Shown here: positions 31,886-41,226 of the stretch, one piece after another | Position numbering within the stretch: position 1 is the first letter of the stretch | Layout: each line of letters begins with the position of its first letter | NCBI GenBank assembly: GCA_017405875.1 | Contig: JAFQZM010000017.1 | Span: 62,001 to 126,000 of the forward strand | Length of the DNA: 64,000 nt | DNA from: a bacterium | GTDB taxonomy: Bacteria; UBP6; UBA1177 | Reading direction: 5' to 3' | Translations under genes and position numbers: made by a program | The notes under the pieces: generated by a model | What the model saw: the letters and a program-made list of their open reading frames with translations, nothing else | What the model was told of the DNA's origin: nothing | Database searches by the model: none

Positions 31886-34800
31886 TTTGCACCTCCTTCA
31901 GCTTCTGCTGCCGCTTTTGCAGCTTTGGCTTCCTTTATCATCTCTCTCGTGTGCATTATCGCGTATATTGCAGGGATAAGAAGCAGCGTGACGAGCGTGG
32001 AAACCGTAAGTCCTCCGATGACGGTGATTCCGAGCGGCTTCCAGATTTCCGATCCTGCGCCGCTGTTGAGTGCCATCGGTACCATACCGATGATTGTCGT
32101 GATTGCCGTCATCAAAACGGGTCTAAGTCTTGATCTTCCGCCTTCCTTGATCGCTTCGACTATCGAATATCCTCTTGCACGCAGAAGGTTCGTGTAGTCA
32201 ACAAGAACGATACCGTTGTTTACGACGATACCTAGGAGCATGATGACTCCGACGAAGGTAACTGCACTCAAAGTCGTTCCGGTAAGGATGAATGCCCAGA
32301 TTACGCCGATAATCGAAAGGGGAACTGTGAACATGATGATGAACGGATCTCTGAGCGATTCGAACTGGCTTGCCATGATTGCGTAAATAAGGAAAAGGCT
32401 TATCAGGAAAAGAAGTTTCATGTCGCCGAAAGTCGACTGCTGGTCAACTACCTGACCTCCGAGCTCGATGTAAACATCGGGGTCGATTTCTTCGTTTTTG
32501 ATTATTTCCATTACGTTTTTCGTCGCTTCACCGAGTGAAATGTCGTTGAGTGTGAGTTTTAAATAAACGATTCTCTGCTGCGTTTCGTGAAGAATCTGTG
32601 TAGGTCCGTCAGTCTCTTCGATGATGCCGACCGCGCTCAAAGGAATGAGTTCTCCGCTGGCAGAGGTGAGCATTATGTTTTTGAGGTCGCTTATCCTGCT
32701 GCGTTTTTCCTTGTCGTAGCGGATCACGATGTCGTATTCGTCGTTATCCTGCTTGTAGTCGCCCGAATCTGCTCCGTAAAGGCTCTCGCGCACAGCAAGC
32801 GCCGCCATTCCTGCGTTGATTCCGAGACGCGCAAGTTTTACTCTGTCGAATTTGACTGTGATCTCCGGTTTGCCGCGGTCGACTGTCGATTCTACATCCT
32901 GAAGATAAGGCTGTTCCTCGAGTATCTTCTGCAGTCTGTCGCCTGTTTCGGCAAGTTTTTTGAGGTCGTTACCTTTGATTTTAAGCTCGATGGGCTTGCT
33001 TGAACCGAGCATTGCGCTCTGGAGAAGAGAGCCCGCCGTCATATTGAACGAAACGACTTCCGGAATTTCCTCGACCTCTTTTCTTATCTTTGCCGCAACG
33101 GTTTTGATGTGGTAGCTTCGTTTGTTGCGGTTGACGATCTTTACCATTATCGTCGCGATATTCTTGCCTTCCGAGAATCCGAACATCGAGAGAAGACCGT
33201 TGTCAGTCTGACCGGTGATCGTGTAGTAACTTCTTACATCCTTTTCATCGATGTTTCTCTTGACGATCGCTTCGATTTTCTTTGCAACTTCCGCAGTCTG
33301 ATCGGCATTGACGCTTGATTCAAGCTCCGCCGTCGCAACTATATCGCCCATATCGAATTCGGGAATGTAGTCGGTTCCCGTGCTGAGTCCCGCCTTTATC
33401 GTGAAGAAGAATACTGCGGCAACTATGATGACTACGAACCATCTTAATCTTATGTTGAGGCCGAGCAGCGATTTGTAGAGATTTTCAACGAAAACAAAGA
33501 GCTTTTCCGAAATATTGTACAAAAATCCGTGTTTTTTCTCTTTTATCTTACGCTTCATAAGGATCGAGCTCAGCATCGGAGCAAGCGAAAGCGAAACGAG
33601 AAGGGATGCCGCGATAGTTACTGACGCAACGAAGGCAAGCTGTTTGAAGAGAAGTCCGACGATACCGCTGACAAATGCGAGCGGAATGAAAACCGCGATA
33701 GTTGTGAGAGTCGAAGCCGAGATCGCCGAAGTCATTTCTCCAGCGCCGAAAATAGCCGCTTCTGCCGGACGCGAACCTTCCTCGATGTGCCGCGTGATGT
33801 TCTCGAAAACGACGACCGTGTTATCGACGACCATACCGAGCGTGATCGAAAGAGCCATAAGTGAGAAGATGTTGATCGTATATCCCCAGACATACATGAA
33901 AATGAGACCTATGATAAGCGAGAAGGGGATGGTGAGCGTGATGATGAGGCTTCCGCGCCATTCACGCAGGAAGAAAAGAATGACCAAAATGACGAAGATC
34001 ATAGCGTAAGCTGCGGTCGTCGCCAGGTTTTTGATCGAAAGCTCGATGACTTCCGAAGCGTCGTTGAGTTCTTCGATGACTACGTCTTTCGGAACATTTT
34101 TGCGGATCTCTTCCATTGCAGCCTTGATGTTTCTTGCAACTTCGAGAGTGTTTGCGCCGCTCTGCTTCTGGGTCATGATGACAGCCATCGTCTTTCCTTC
34201 CGCACGGACTGAAAGATCCTGATCTTTGAGTCTGTCCTTGATCTCTGCAAGAGAAGAAAGTTTGACCATGCTGCCGTCACGCGCCGGGATCTGTATCTCG
34301 CCGATCTCGTCAACCGATTCGAATTCGGCAGGAACGCGCACCGAAAGATCCATTCCGCCCGTTTTTATGTTGCCGCCTGGAACTGAAATATTCTGCGTTT
34401 CAAGAAGTTTTGCGATCATTGCGACCGAGATCCCGCTCGAACGGAGTTTTACCGGATCAACTACGATCTCGATCTCTCTTTTCGGTGCGGCTAAAGTTAT
34501 AAGACCGCCGATACCGTCAACCTGTTTGAGTCTTCCTTCGATTCGGTCATCAATGATTTTTGCAAGTCCCGCCTCGCTTTCCTTGGCAGAAATACCGTAC
34601 ATGATTACCGGCACCATCGAACTGTCGACTTTTAAGATCATCGGATCGAATGCGTAGGAGGGAAGGATCTTTTTGACTGGGTCGATCCTGTCTCTGACAT
34701 CGTTTGTAGCATCTCCGATGACGGTTCCGAAGTTGAACTCAAGCATGATGAAGCTGACGTTTTCCTTCGAAACCGACTTCAGCGATTTGATTTTGGGAAC

Positions 34801-35019
34801 ACCGGCAAGCTGTTTTTCAAGCAGTTTCGTGACCTGCTGCTCGACATCTTCCGAAGATGCTCCCGGAAGGACCGTGACGACAGTGAGCGAAGGATATTCG
34901 GCCTGAGGAAGTATATCGAGTTTCAGCGCGGAGAATGCAAGCAGTCCGAAAATCAGAATGCCCGTAAATATCATCGATATCGTGACGGGCTTTTTTACAG
35001 CAATCTGTGAGAGTCTCAT
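31882..35019 (-). CDS. RND efflux transporter permease (AcrB/HAE-1-like)
   Basis: 1045 residues, normal size. Twelve TM helices and two large periplasmic loops; KPVTISMIFTGILIFG at the first helix, LPGASSEDVEQQVT in the porter domain, and SITLGMVVDNTVVVFENI in TM4 with the paired acidic residue (D) used for proton relay, followed by GIVVNNGIVLVDY in TM10. Uses the proton gradient to drive substrates through the TolC-type duct. The sequence looks more like multidrug/lipid (HAE) pumps than heavy-metal CusA, since the Met-rich metal sites are absent. In operon: tetR, adaptor, permease, small protein, tolC. Confidence 0.94.
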   Translation of the reverse strand: MRLSQIAVKKPVTISMIFTGILIFGLLAFSALKLDILPQAEYPSLTVVTVLPGASSEDVEQQVTKLLEKQLAGVPKIKSLKSVSKENVSFIMLEFNFGTVIGDATNDVRDRIDPVKKILPSYAFDPMILKVDSSMVPVIMYGISAKESEAGLAKIIDDRIEGRLKQVDGIGGLITLAAPKREIEIVVDPVKLRSSGISVAMIAKLLETQNISVPGGNIKTGGMDLSVRVPAEFESVDEIGEIQIPARDGSMVKLSSLAEIKDRLKDQDLSVRAEGKTMAVIMTQKQSGANTLEVARNIKAAMEEIRKNVPKDVVIEELNDASEVIELSIKNLATTAAYAMIFVILVILFFLREWRGSLIITLTIPFSLIIGLIFMYVWGYTINIFSLMALSITLGMVVDNTVVVFENITRHIEEGSRPAEAAIFGAGEMTSAISASTLTTIAVFIPLAFVSGIVGLLFKQLAFVASVTIAASLLVSLSLAPMLSSILMKRKIKEKKHGFLYNISEKLFVFVENLYKSLLGLNIRLRWFVVIIVAAVFFFTIKAGLSTGTDYIPEFDMGDIVATAELESSVNADQTAEVAKKIEAIVKRNIDEKDVRSYYTITGQTDNGLLSMFGFSEGKNIATIMVKIVNRNKRSYHIKTVAAKIRKEVEEIPEVVSFNMTAGSLLQSAMLGSSKPIELKIKGNDLKKLAETGDRLQKILEEQPYLQDVESTVDRGKPEITVKFDRVKLARLGINAGMAALAVRESLYGADSGDYKQDNDEYDIVIRYDKEKRSRISDLKNIMLTSASGELIPLSAVGIIEETDGPTQILHETQQRIVYLKLTLNDISLGEATKNVMEIIKNEEIDPDVYIELGGQVVDQQSTFGDMKLLFLISLFLIYAIMASQFESLRDPFIIMFTVPLSIIGVIWAFILTGTTLSAVTFVGVIMLLGIVVNNGIVLVDYTNLLRARGYSIVEAIKEGGRSRLRPVLMTAITTIIGMVPMALNSGAGSEIWKPLGITVIGGLTVSTLVTLLLIPAIYAIMHTREMIKEAKAAKAAAEAEGGAK

Positions 35020-35027
35020 GTTTGCAC

Positions 35028-36077
35028 CTACTTACTGCTGACAGTAACTGAAACGCCGTCTCTGAGTTTTGTCTTTCCGGCACTGACGACCGCTTCGCCG
35101 TTTTCGATCCCCTTGACTGCGTAAAAATCGCCGAGATCCTCGATGATCTCAACGTTTTTGAGGACTGCCGTGCTGTTTTCGATTACGAAAACGTGATGCT
35201 GGTTCGTTCCCGCCTGACGTATCAGCGAAAGACGCGGTACCATGACAGCCTTGACTTCGGGAAGGGAAATTTTGACTCTGCCGAACATGCCGGGTTTTAT
35301 CAGCTTTTTCGCGTTATTGATCTCGATTTTGACTACCGCCGTCCTCGAAATTACCGAGACGAGCGTTTCAGTTGAGTAGATTTTTCCCTTTATCTTCGTG
35401 TCGGGGTATGCGTCCGCGACGACTTCGATGTCTTTTATTTTCTGGATGAGCGGAAGTTCCTTTTCATCGACCTGGATCTCAAGGAAAAGTTTGTTGAGAT
35501 CCATGAATCTGATGATCCCGTTTGCATGCGAAAAACCGGGAGTAAGGCCGGGGTTGAGAAGCATGAACTCTTCGCCTTCTCTGAGCATGTGTTCAGCCAC
35601 CATGCCGTCGAAAGGAGCGATGATCTCCATATTTTCTTTCGTCATTTTGACTTTCGCTTTCGATGCGTTGAGTTTCGCTTCAAGGTGATCGAGCTGCTGC
35701 TGCGGAAGAACGCCCGAATCGACTAAGTCTTTAACTCTTTCGTAGTCTTTTTCGACCGCTTCGAGCTCTGCTTCGGCAGCTTCAGCCATTTCGCCCGAAA
35801 GTGTAACGATTACCGAGCCTTTCGGAACAGTCGCACCTTCGCGGTAGTGGATCTTTTTGATTTTTCCGGGCATTCTTGCCGAAAGGTTCGCCTCTCTGAA
35901 AGGCTTGAACGAACCGCCGAATTCAAGAACAGGGGAATAAGCCTCTTCTTTTGCTTCAACAACTGCTACTACTGGCTTTTTTTCAACCGGAGCCGACTGC
36001 TCCTGCGTCTCCTCTTTTTCAAGGCAGGCGGTGAGAAGAAAAACCGAAACAGATAACAAAATCAATAACTTTTTCAT
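35028..36077 (-). CDS. RND efflux periplasmic adaptor lipoprotein (membrane fusion protein)
   Basis: 349 residues. Lipobox LLTAC (C18), Gln/Glu-rich spacer, then the usual order: beta strand (ANLSARMPGKIKKIHYREGA), lipoyl half (VPKGSVIVTLSG), alpha hairpin (about 95-145), second lipoyl half (APFDGMVAEHMLREGEEF), beta-barrel and membrane-proximal domain (VRRLSLIRQ-like segment, then a GENAVVSAGKTKLRDG-like end). It joins the RND pump to the TolC-type channel. Begins 16 bases after the tetR stop and ends 8 bases before the permease. Confidence 0.93.
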   Translation of the reverse strand: MKKLLILLSVSVFLLTACLEKEETQEQSAPVEKKPVVAVVEAKEEAYSPVLEFGGSFKPFREANLSARMPGKIKKIHYREGATVPKGSVIVTLSGEMAEAAEAELEAVEKDYERVKDLVDSGVLPQQQLDHLEAKLNASKAKVKMTKENMEIIAPFDGMVAEHMLREGEEFMLLNPGLTPGFSHANGIIRFMDLNKLFLEIQVDEKELPLIQKIKDIEVVADAYPDTKIKGKIYSTETLVSVISRTAVVKIEINNAKKLIKPGMFGRVKISLPEVKAVMVPRLSLIRQAGTNQHHVFVIENSTAVLKNVEIIEDLGDFYAVKGIENGEAVVSAGKTKLRDGVSVTVSSK

Positions 36078-36093
36078 AGCAACCTCACAAACA

Positions 36094-36684
36094 TTATTTT
36101 AAAAGTCCATAATTAAAAACATTCACAAAAGTTTCTTTGACCCGCATGTAATCGTCAGCTTCGGGCGAAATGTCCTTTGTCAGACAGAAGCTCTGCGAGA
36201 CGAGGTTCAGCATCTTGACTAAGATTTCAAGATCGACGTTTTTTACTTTTCCCGCTTCGACACCGCTCTGGAGTTTGTCGAGAATGATTTTCATCTTTTC
36301 CCTGTGAAGCTCGTGAAAGAAATTTATTGAGTTCTGCGGCATCTGGAGAATCGCGTTCGCAACGAGCATGTAAGTCTCTTCATGTTCGCGGTAGTAGTCC
36401 ATGTGGGCATCAAAAAGAACGCCGACGAAATCTTCGTAACGGACGTTTTCGAGCTTTTTTCCGATCTCCTCGTACATCTCGTCCATGCAGTATTTGACCG
36501 ACTCGAAAAAGAGATCCTCTTTATTCTGGAAGTAGCGGTAAAGCGTTCCTTTGCCGACACCTGCATTTTTTGCGATTTTGTCGATATCGGAAATGTGAAA
36601 ACCGAAAGTGGCAAAACTTACGGCAGCTGCCTTTAAAATTTTGAGCTTGCGCTCCAACTGGTTTTTTGTCATCTTGAAAAACAT
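36094..36684 (-). CDS. TetR-family transcriptional regulator of the efflux operon
   Basis: 196 residues from ATG 36684, which has GAGG at six bases; a second ATG at 36669 is possible. N-terminal HTH: ILKAAAVSFATFGFHISDID then AGVGKGTLYRYFQNKEDLF, the textbook TetR/AcrR recognition helix. The C-terminal two-thirds are helical ligand-binding. Being first in the efflux operon, it probably represses its own promoter, whose -35/-10 region holds an inverted repeat (see the operator entry), and is released by a pump substrate. Confidence 0.93.
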   Translation of the reverse strand: MFFKMTKNQLERKLKILKAAAVSFATFGFHISDIDKIAKNAGVGKGTLYRYFQNKEDLFFESVKYCMDEMYEEIGKKLENVRYEDFVGVLFDAHMDYYREHEETYMLVANAILQMPQNSINFFHELHREKMKIILDKLQSGVEAGKVKNVDLEILVKMLNLVSQSFCLTKDISPEADDYMRVKETFVNVFNYGLLK

Positions 36685-36698
36685 TGTAAACCTCATAT

Positions 36699-36756
36699 TT
36701 CAGTACGAGCAAGTTCCGCAAAATGGAACCAAACAGTTCTGCTTTTTAGTACTGAA
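36699..36756. promoter_or_regulatory. Inverted-repeat operator pair of the TetR/efflux promoter
   Basis: TTCAGTAC (36699-36706) and GTACTGAA (36749-36756) are perfect 8-bp inverted copies 42 bases apart. The outer one overlaps the core promoter and is part of a TGACCGTTCAGT sequence, close to the TGACCGNNCGGTCA operators of several TetR-family repressors; the inner one lies just before the ribosome-binding site. Binding at both could loop the short DNA between them. Confidence 0.5.
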
Positions 36757-36770
36757 CGGTCATTTGTCAA
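36743..36770 (-). promoter_or_regulatory. Promoter of the TetR/RND operon
   Basis: Minus-strand TTGACA, 16-base spacer, TAAAAA. The spacer contains the proposed operator half-site, as expected for a self-repressed promoter. Confidence 0.5.
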
Positions 36771-36830
36771 GAGAAAAATAGAAAAATTTCTATGTTTTTG
36801 AATTTACAGAGGAATCTATTCGGCTTTGTT

Positions 36831-39791
36831 TCAGCCTTTCTTTTTCGTCAGCTTCTCATACATCTTGAAAAGCTCGGCAACTATCTCAGATTCACCCATT
36901 TTCAGATTGAAACCGTAAGCCTGCATAACAGCTTTATCGTTTTCTTTGTGGGCTTTGCGGAGTTCCGGCGGCATCAATGTTTCGTCGTACAGATTTGCAA
37001 GGGAGGAATCTGGATATTTTGCTCTCGCATCTAAAATTGCCTGTGCTGTCTGCTCAATTTTGGCTTTCTGTGCATCTGTCGGATCGCACCAGGGAAAGTT
37101 ATTGTAAACCAAAGAAGCCGAATAGCGGTATCTGCTTTCAAGTCTGCCGCAGACAGACCGCATCCAAGCATTATGAACGCTGCTTGTCATAATTCCGAAC
37201 TCGTAAAGCGTTGCGTTTGGAATAATCAGGACAAGATTGCTTGCTATTGTTTCAGCAGATAAAAATCCAATAGGAATATATGATCGTTTTTCAGATGACA
37301 CACTTGGAATCAAAAGGTAGCTGCCGCTTTCAGGCTGGCGATTTTCGGTGAAAAGATATGGATAAGCAGCCCAATTACGTGTTGCTTCTTTTTTACTGGA
37401 TGAACGCATTGTTTTTACGGCTTCAACGCGCTTCATAACAAGTGGCATTTTTCTCAATTCTGCAGGAGTTGCGTTCGTCAGCCATAAACAATAACGCTTT
37501 ATGCCATTGATAAATTCTTCCGCACCCAAAAATTCATGAATAAACTTTTGGGCATGGGGTTCTTTCTTTATAAAATCATCATATTCTTCAGCCGATATAA
37601 TGAGATTTCCTCCGTCGGTAGGTTGGTTTCCTTTATTCATTAAAGGTACGTTACAAATCGGTTTAGATCTGCTTTCCACAAAAATATCCGGCAGATCCAG
37701 AAGATATCCGTTTATATTTTTTGCCTCTATTTTCTCATGCTCATTCTCAAAAATAATTTTCGGTTTTGTCTTTTCCGCAATACTGAATCCGATAACAACA
37801 CAATGGACTGCAGCCATATTTTTCTTATCAGGTGTTTCGTTAGCCCATTTGAATGTGCGCCATGCAAAATCAAAATGAAGCCCGTCGGCAAAAAGCGGCT
37901 TCCACAGATTTGCGACAGATGTTCCCTGAGTAACGGAATTTGTCGAAACAAATGCACATCTGGTATCTGAACCTTTGATTGTTTCCAATGCCTTTTTATA
38001 CCAGCAGCAGACATAATCAAGATCCCCTGCTCCGTGCCAATTCTTGCCGAAAGTAGAAATTACATCTTCTTTCTGCCGTTTATCCATAAAGCGTGCACCG
38101 ACAAACGGCGGATTTCCGATAATGTAGTCATAAACAAGAGACTTTTTATCATCTTTTTCAGGAAATTTCCTTTCGGTGATTTCAGGAGTCACAACATTTA
38201 ATTCCGTATAATGAGCATTGTATGGAACTTCAGGTTCACATACCATATTTACTCCCGATTTTTCGTTGATTTTGTAGACATTCAGCCTGTCGGCAAAGAC
38301 AAAATCATTTTTAGTTTCGGTTTCAAGTGTTGTCCAGTCCATTCTTAAAGCGTTTCCTTCAACAATCGTCGCGCTTGTCGAAAGCGGAAGAAAATCAAGA
38401 TTCTGTTCGACGATTTCTTCGGTTTCCTTCATCATCTGGCTTTCTGCGATCCAAAGAGCGGTTTTTGCTACAGTCACGGCAAAATCGTTGATTTCTATGC
38501 CGTAAAACTGCGAAATTCTGACTTTTATTGGTGAAAAATCCTTACTAGACAAAAGCATCTGTGAACCGTGAATAACTTTCAGGCTCTCATTTTCCAAACG
38601 ACGCAGAGAAATATAGGTTTCAGTTAAGAAATTGCCGCTTCCGCAGGCGGGATCGAGGAATCTCAAACCGGCAAGTTTGTTGCGGAAATCTTCTAATTTG
38701 GTTTTTAAAGACACACCGCGGCACGTTTTTACAATTTTTGCAAATTCAGCTTTCAGATCATCCATAAACAGCGGATCAATCACTTTGTGGATATTTTTAA
38801 TCGAAGTGTAGTGCATGCCGTCTTTGCGCCGTGTTTCGGGATTGAGTGTCGATTCAAAAACCGCTCCGAAAATAGTCGGTGAAATCTCCGACCAGTCGAA
38901 AGGAGCACAGTAATTCACTATAACATCAACTATTTCTTTGGTAAAATTAGGAATTTCTATGTTGTCATTGGCAAAAAGCCCGCCGTTTACATAAGGAAAA
39001 GAATTCGGCGTTGAGTCGTATTTGTCACGGTTTTCCAATTTCGTATCCAGCGCCTTGAACAGCTTTATGATTCCGTCTCTCAGATTAGGCAGGTTAAAAG
39101 ATTTTATGTAGTCTTCAAAAGCCGTTCGCGTCTCGAAAAGTCCTGCATCTTCGGCATAAAGACAGAAAACTATTCTGACACACAGAATGTTTAGACTGCG
39201 CAGACTGTTCTCATCAGGTTCGATGTATTCTTTGTAAAGAGCGTCATAAAGTTTGCCGACAAGCTCGCCCGCTTTTAAGGAAATCTGTTCTTCCGGCGAA
39301 ACAGAAGTCTTTTGGGAATCAATCATGAACTGCAGGCATTCGAATTTATCAGGCAGATCCTCAAGCAGAACCTGAACCGGCTCGTCATGCGGCTTTTCCA
39401 TGTCATAAATCAGAAACTCACGGAAGTTGCAGACAATAATCCAGTCTGGACGCAGCGAATTTGGCATTTCATCTGCATAGCGCTTAGCCTGACGGTAAGG
39501 CGTGAGCATTGCGCCGTCAGACTGTTTAGCCTCTTTTCTCAGATCAACATCAACGCTTTTCTGCTCGATCAAAACCTTGGTTTCAGGAATATACGCATCG
39601 ATAAAACTCGTGTGTTTAAGCTGGACTTTCTTTTCAAATTCGATGCGCTCTGCAGGATTTTCCATTCCGAGAACTTTTTCTAAAATTCCGATCCAGAAAC
39701 GCGCCGTTTCCTGCCTTTCATCACCTTTGTTTTTCCAGAAATCCGCGAATTCCTTAGCTGCTTTCTTCTGATTCATGCCGCTTTTTGTCAT
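36831..39791 (-). CDS. Single-chain type IIL/IIG restriction-modification enzyme, MmeI-like
   Basis: 986 residues from ATG 39791 (GGAG five bases upstream). Order: N-terminal PD-(D/E)xK endonuclease (D65, E76-Q-K78 in IDAYIPETKVLIEQK), helical connector (about 130-330), SAM-dependent adenine methyltransferase with motif I DPACGSGNFL (about 379) and motif IV NPPF (about 558), then a C-terminal target-recognition domain (about 700-950). This is the MmeI/TaqII-type architecture in which one protein cuts at a distance from its site and methylates one strand for protection. All catalytic motifs appear intact and there are no frameshifts. The gene stands alone. The gene has its own AT-rich upstream region with a TATAAT box on the minus strand at 39824-39829. 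Confidence 0.9.
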   Translation of the reverse strand: MTKSGMNQKKAAKEFADFWKNKGDERQETARFWIGILEKVLGMENPAERIEFEKKVQLKHTSFIDAYIPETKVLIEQKSVDVDLRKEAKQSDGAMLTPYRQAKRYADEMPNSLRPDWIIVCNFREFLIYDMEKPHDEPVQVLLEDLPDKFECLQFMIDSQKTSVSPEEQISLKAGELVGKLYDALYKEYIEPDENSLRSLNILCVRIVFCLYAEDAGLFETRTAFEDYIKSFNLPNLRDGIIKLFKALDTKLENRDKYDSTPNSFPYVNGGLFANDNIEIPNFTKEIVDVIVNYCAPFDWSEISPTIFGAVFESTLNPETRRKDGMHYTSIKNIHKVIDPLFMDDLKAEFAKIVKTCRGVSLKTKLEDFRNKLAGLRFLDPACGSGNFLTETYISLRRLENESLKVIHGSQMLLSSKDFSPIKVRISQFYGIEINDFAVTVAKTALWIAESQMMKETEEIVEQNLDFLPLSTSATIVEGNALRMDWTTLETETKNDFVFADRLNVYKINEKSGVNMVCEPEVPYNAHYTELNVVTPEITERKFPEKDDKKSLVYDYIIGNPPFVGARFMDKRQKEDVISTFGKNWHGAGDLDYVCCWYKKALETIKGSDTRCAFVSTNSVTQGTSVANLWKPLFADGLHFDFAWRTFKWANETPDKKNMAAVHCVVIGFSIAEKTKPKIIFENEHEKIEAKNINGYLLDLPDIFVESRSKPICNVPLMNKGNQPTDGGNLIISAEEYDDFIKKEPHAQKFIHEFLGAEEFINGIKRYCLWLTNATPAELRKMPLVMKRVEAVKTMRSSSKKEATRNWAAYPYLFTENRQPESGSYLLIPSVSSEKRSYIPIGFLSAETIASNLVLIIPNATLYEFGIMTSSVHNAWMRSVCGRLESRYRYSASLVYNNFPWCDPTDAQKAKIEQTAQAILDARAKYPDSSLANLYDETLMPPELRKAHKENDKAVMQAYGFNLKMGESEIVAELFKMYEKLTKKKG

Positions 39792-39928
39792 TTTTACTCC
39801 GCTAATCACAATTAAAGCGCTAAATTATATCAGATAGAAAAACTGAAAACAAGTTTTAGATGAAATTTTATTTATAAAACTTTTTTCCTGTGCGTTAAAC
39901 CTTAGTTTTTTGCCGAATTTCATAATTT

Positions 39929-39956
39929 TTGCCGTAAAAAAGAAAATCGCTATAAT
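39929..39956 (+). promoter_or_regulatory. Promoter of ridA
   Basis: TTGCCG, 16-base spacer, perfect TATAAT, 44 bases before ATG 40001. Confidence 0.6.
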
Positions 39957-40000
39957 TCAGCGTTTTTTTTTGTGTTTATAACTGTTTTTTGGAGGAAAAA

Positions 40001-40378
40001 ATGAAAAAAATCATCAGTTCGCCGAACGCTCCGGCAGCAATCGGTCCTTACAGTCAGGCAGTTGAGGCAAACGGCACGGTTTATGTTTCGGGTCAGCTTC
40101 CGGTTGATGTAAAAACGGGCAAATTCGTTGAAGGCGGCATAAAGGAACAGACCGAGCAGTCGCTTAAAAATATCGGTGAAATCCTTAAAGCTGCGGGCTG
40201 CGGCTATGAAAATGTCGTAAAAACCACGGTATTCTTAAGTGATATGAACAATTTCAAGGATATGAACGAAGTTTATGCGAAATTTTTCACGTCCGAGTGC
40301 CCGGCAAGAGCCGCTTTTCAGGTTGTGAAACTTCCGCTCGGCGCAATGGTCGAGATCGAGTGCATTGCCGTCAAATAG
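40001..40378 (+). CDS. ridA: RidA family enamine/imine deaminase
   Basis: 125 residues, ATG with GGAGG ten bases upstream. Signatures [23 protein letters not shown] at the N-terminus (in two pieces), [14 protein letters not shown], and the C-terminal [23 protein letters not shown] with the arginine that binds the carboxylate (RAAFQV). It hydrolyses reactive 2-aminoacrylate made by PLP enzymes such as serine/threonine dehydratases. The lipoprotein gene starts 4 bases after its stop. Confidence 0.96.
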   Translation: MKKIISSPNAPAAIGPYSQAVEANGTVYVSGQLPVDVKTGKFVEGGIKEQTEQSLKNIGEILKAAGCGYENVVKTTVFLSDMNNFKDMNEVYAKFFTSECPARAAFQVVKLPLGAMVEIECIAVK

Positions 40379-40382
40379 CGTG

Positions 40383-41153
40383 ATGCGCATGAGAAAACTA
40401 TTTTTATCCTTTTTTGCCTTTTTTCTTCTGATTTCCTGTTCGACTCTGCCGCAGAAAACTGTGGACGAGAAGGGAAGTTACGCATGGAAGCCTGAAAAAT
40501 TCGAGCTTAATCCGCAGAATGCGGCGTTTTCGGCAGAAGGTGCGGTCACGATGTGGATCGATGTCGAGCAGTTCAAAGGCAAATTCACAGGTGACTACCA
40601 GATACTTTCCTCCGACCCGGAAAAATGGCGGATGATAATTACCGGACCTTTCAATATTTCGGTCGCAACGGTGATAATAAACGGCGAAACCGCGAACATT
40701 TTCCACGAAGGAAGCTGGGACAGCGGCCCGTGGAACGAAATTTCGAAACAGCTTTTCAACGCTTCGGTTGACGGCGACCTTTTTTCGGTGATGCTTGGCG
40801 GCAGATTCCGCTTTGAAGGGGAGTGCGCCGAACTCGGAAACGGTGAAAAACTGTGCCGCAAAAACGGGATCTACTATAAAGTTGCAAAAGGAAAAGTTGT
40901 TGAAATCGCAAGCGGCGACCTTTACATCGTTTCCGAAAAGAAAACCCCGATACCTGCCGGCAAAGGGAGAAGCAGAAAGAATAAAACCCGATCTGAAAAC
41001 GCTGTTAAAAAGGTTCAGCGCTGGATAGGAGTGAGCCGCGGAAAACCCGCTTTTATCTTTGAAAACAAATATCTGGATTCTTCAGCCGAGCTTCCTGAAT
41101 CTCTGTTCGAAATGCCGAAATCGGACGAGCCCGACATTTTCGACGAACTTTAA
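40383..41153 (+). CDS. LolB-like outer-membrane lipoprotein
   Basis: About 256 residues, lipobox LISC (C19 from ATG 40383; ATG 40389 is equally possible and no good ribosome-binding site decides). The mature part resembles the LolA/LolB half-barrel: AAFSAEGAVTMWIDVEQFKG, DPEKWRMIITGPFNISVA, later LCRKNGIYYKVAKGKVVE. LolB receives lipoproteins at the outer membrane. The match is in pattern only; a DUF4292-type relative is possible. The C-terminus has a basic stretch (GKGRSRKNKTRS) and an acidic end. Confidence 0.6.
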   Translation: MRMRKLFLSFFAFFLLISCSTLPQKTVDEKGSYAWKPEKFELNPQNAAFSAEGAVTMWIDVEQFKGKFTGDYQILSSDPEKWRMIITGPFNISVATVIINGETANIFHEGSWDSGPWNEISKQLFNASVDGDLFSVMLGGRFRFEGECAELGNGEKLCRKNGIYYKVAKGKVVEIASGDLYIVSEKKTPIPAGKGRSRKNKTRSENAVKKVQRWIGVSRGKPAFIFENKYLDSSAELPESLFEMPKSDEPDIFDEL

Positions 41154-41172
41154 TTCCTATATATTTTAATAA

Positions 41173-41200
41173 TTGACTTATAATTCGGAAAATATATTAT
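41173..41200 (+). promoter_or_regulatory. Promoter of the cytoplasmic TPR gene
   Basis: TTGACT, 16-base spacer, TATTAT, 26 bases before ATG 41227. Confidence 0.55.
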
Positions 41201-41226
41201 AGCGCGTTTTGTTGAGGCGGGGTTCT

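Noticed and set aside
31882-35019. Heavy-metal (CusA-type) RND pump
   Set aside because: Metal-binding methionine pairs are not visible; sequence looks like HAE-1/multidrug permeases.
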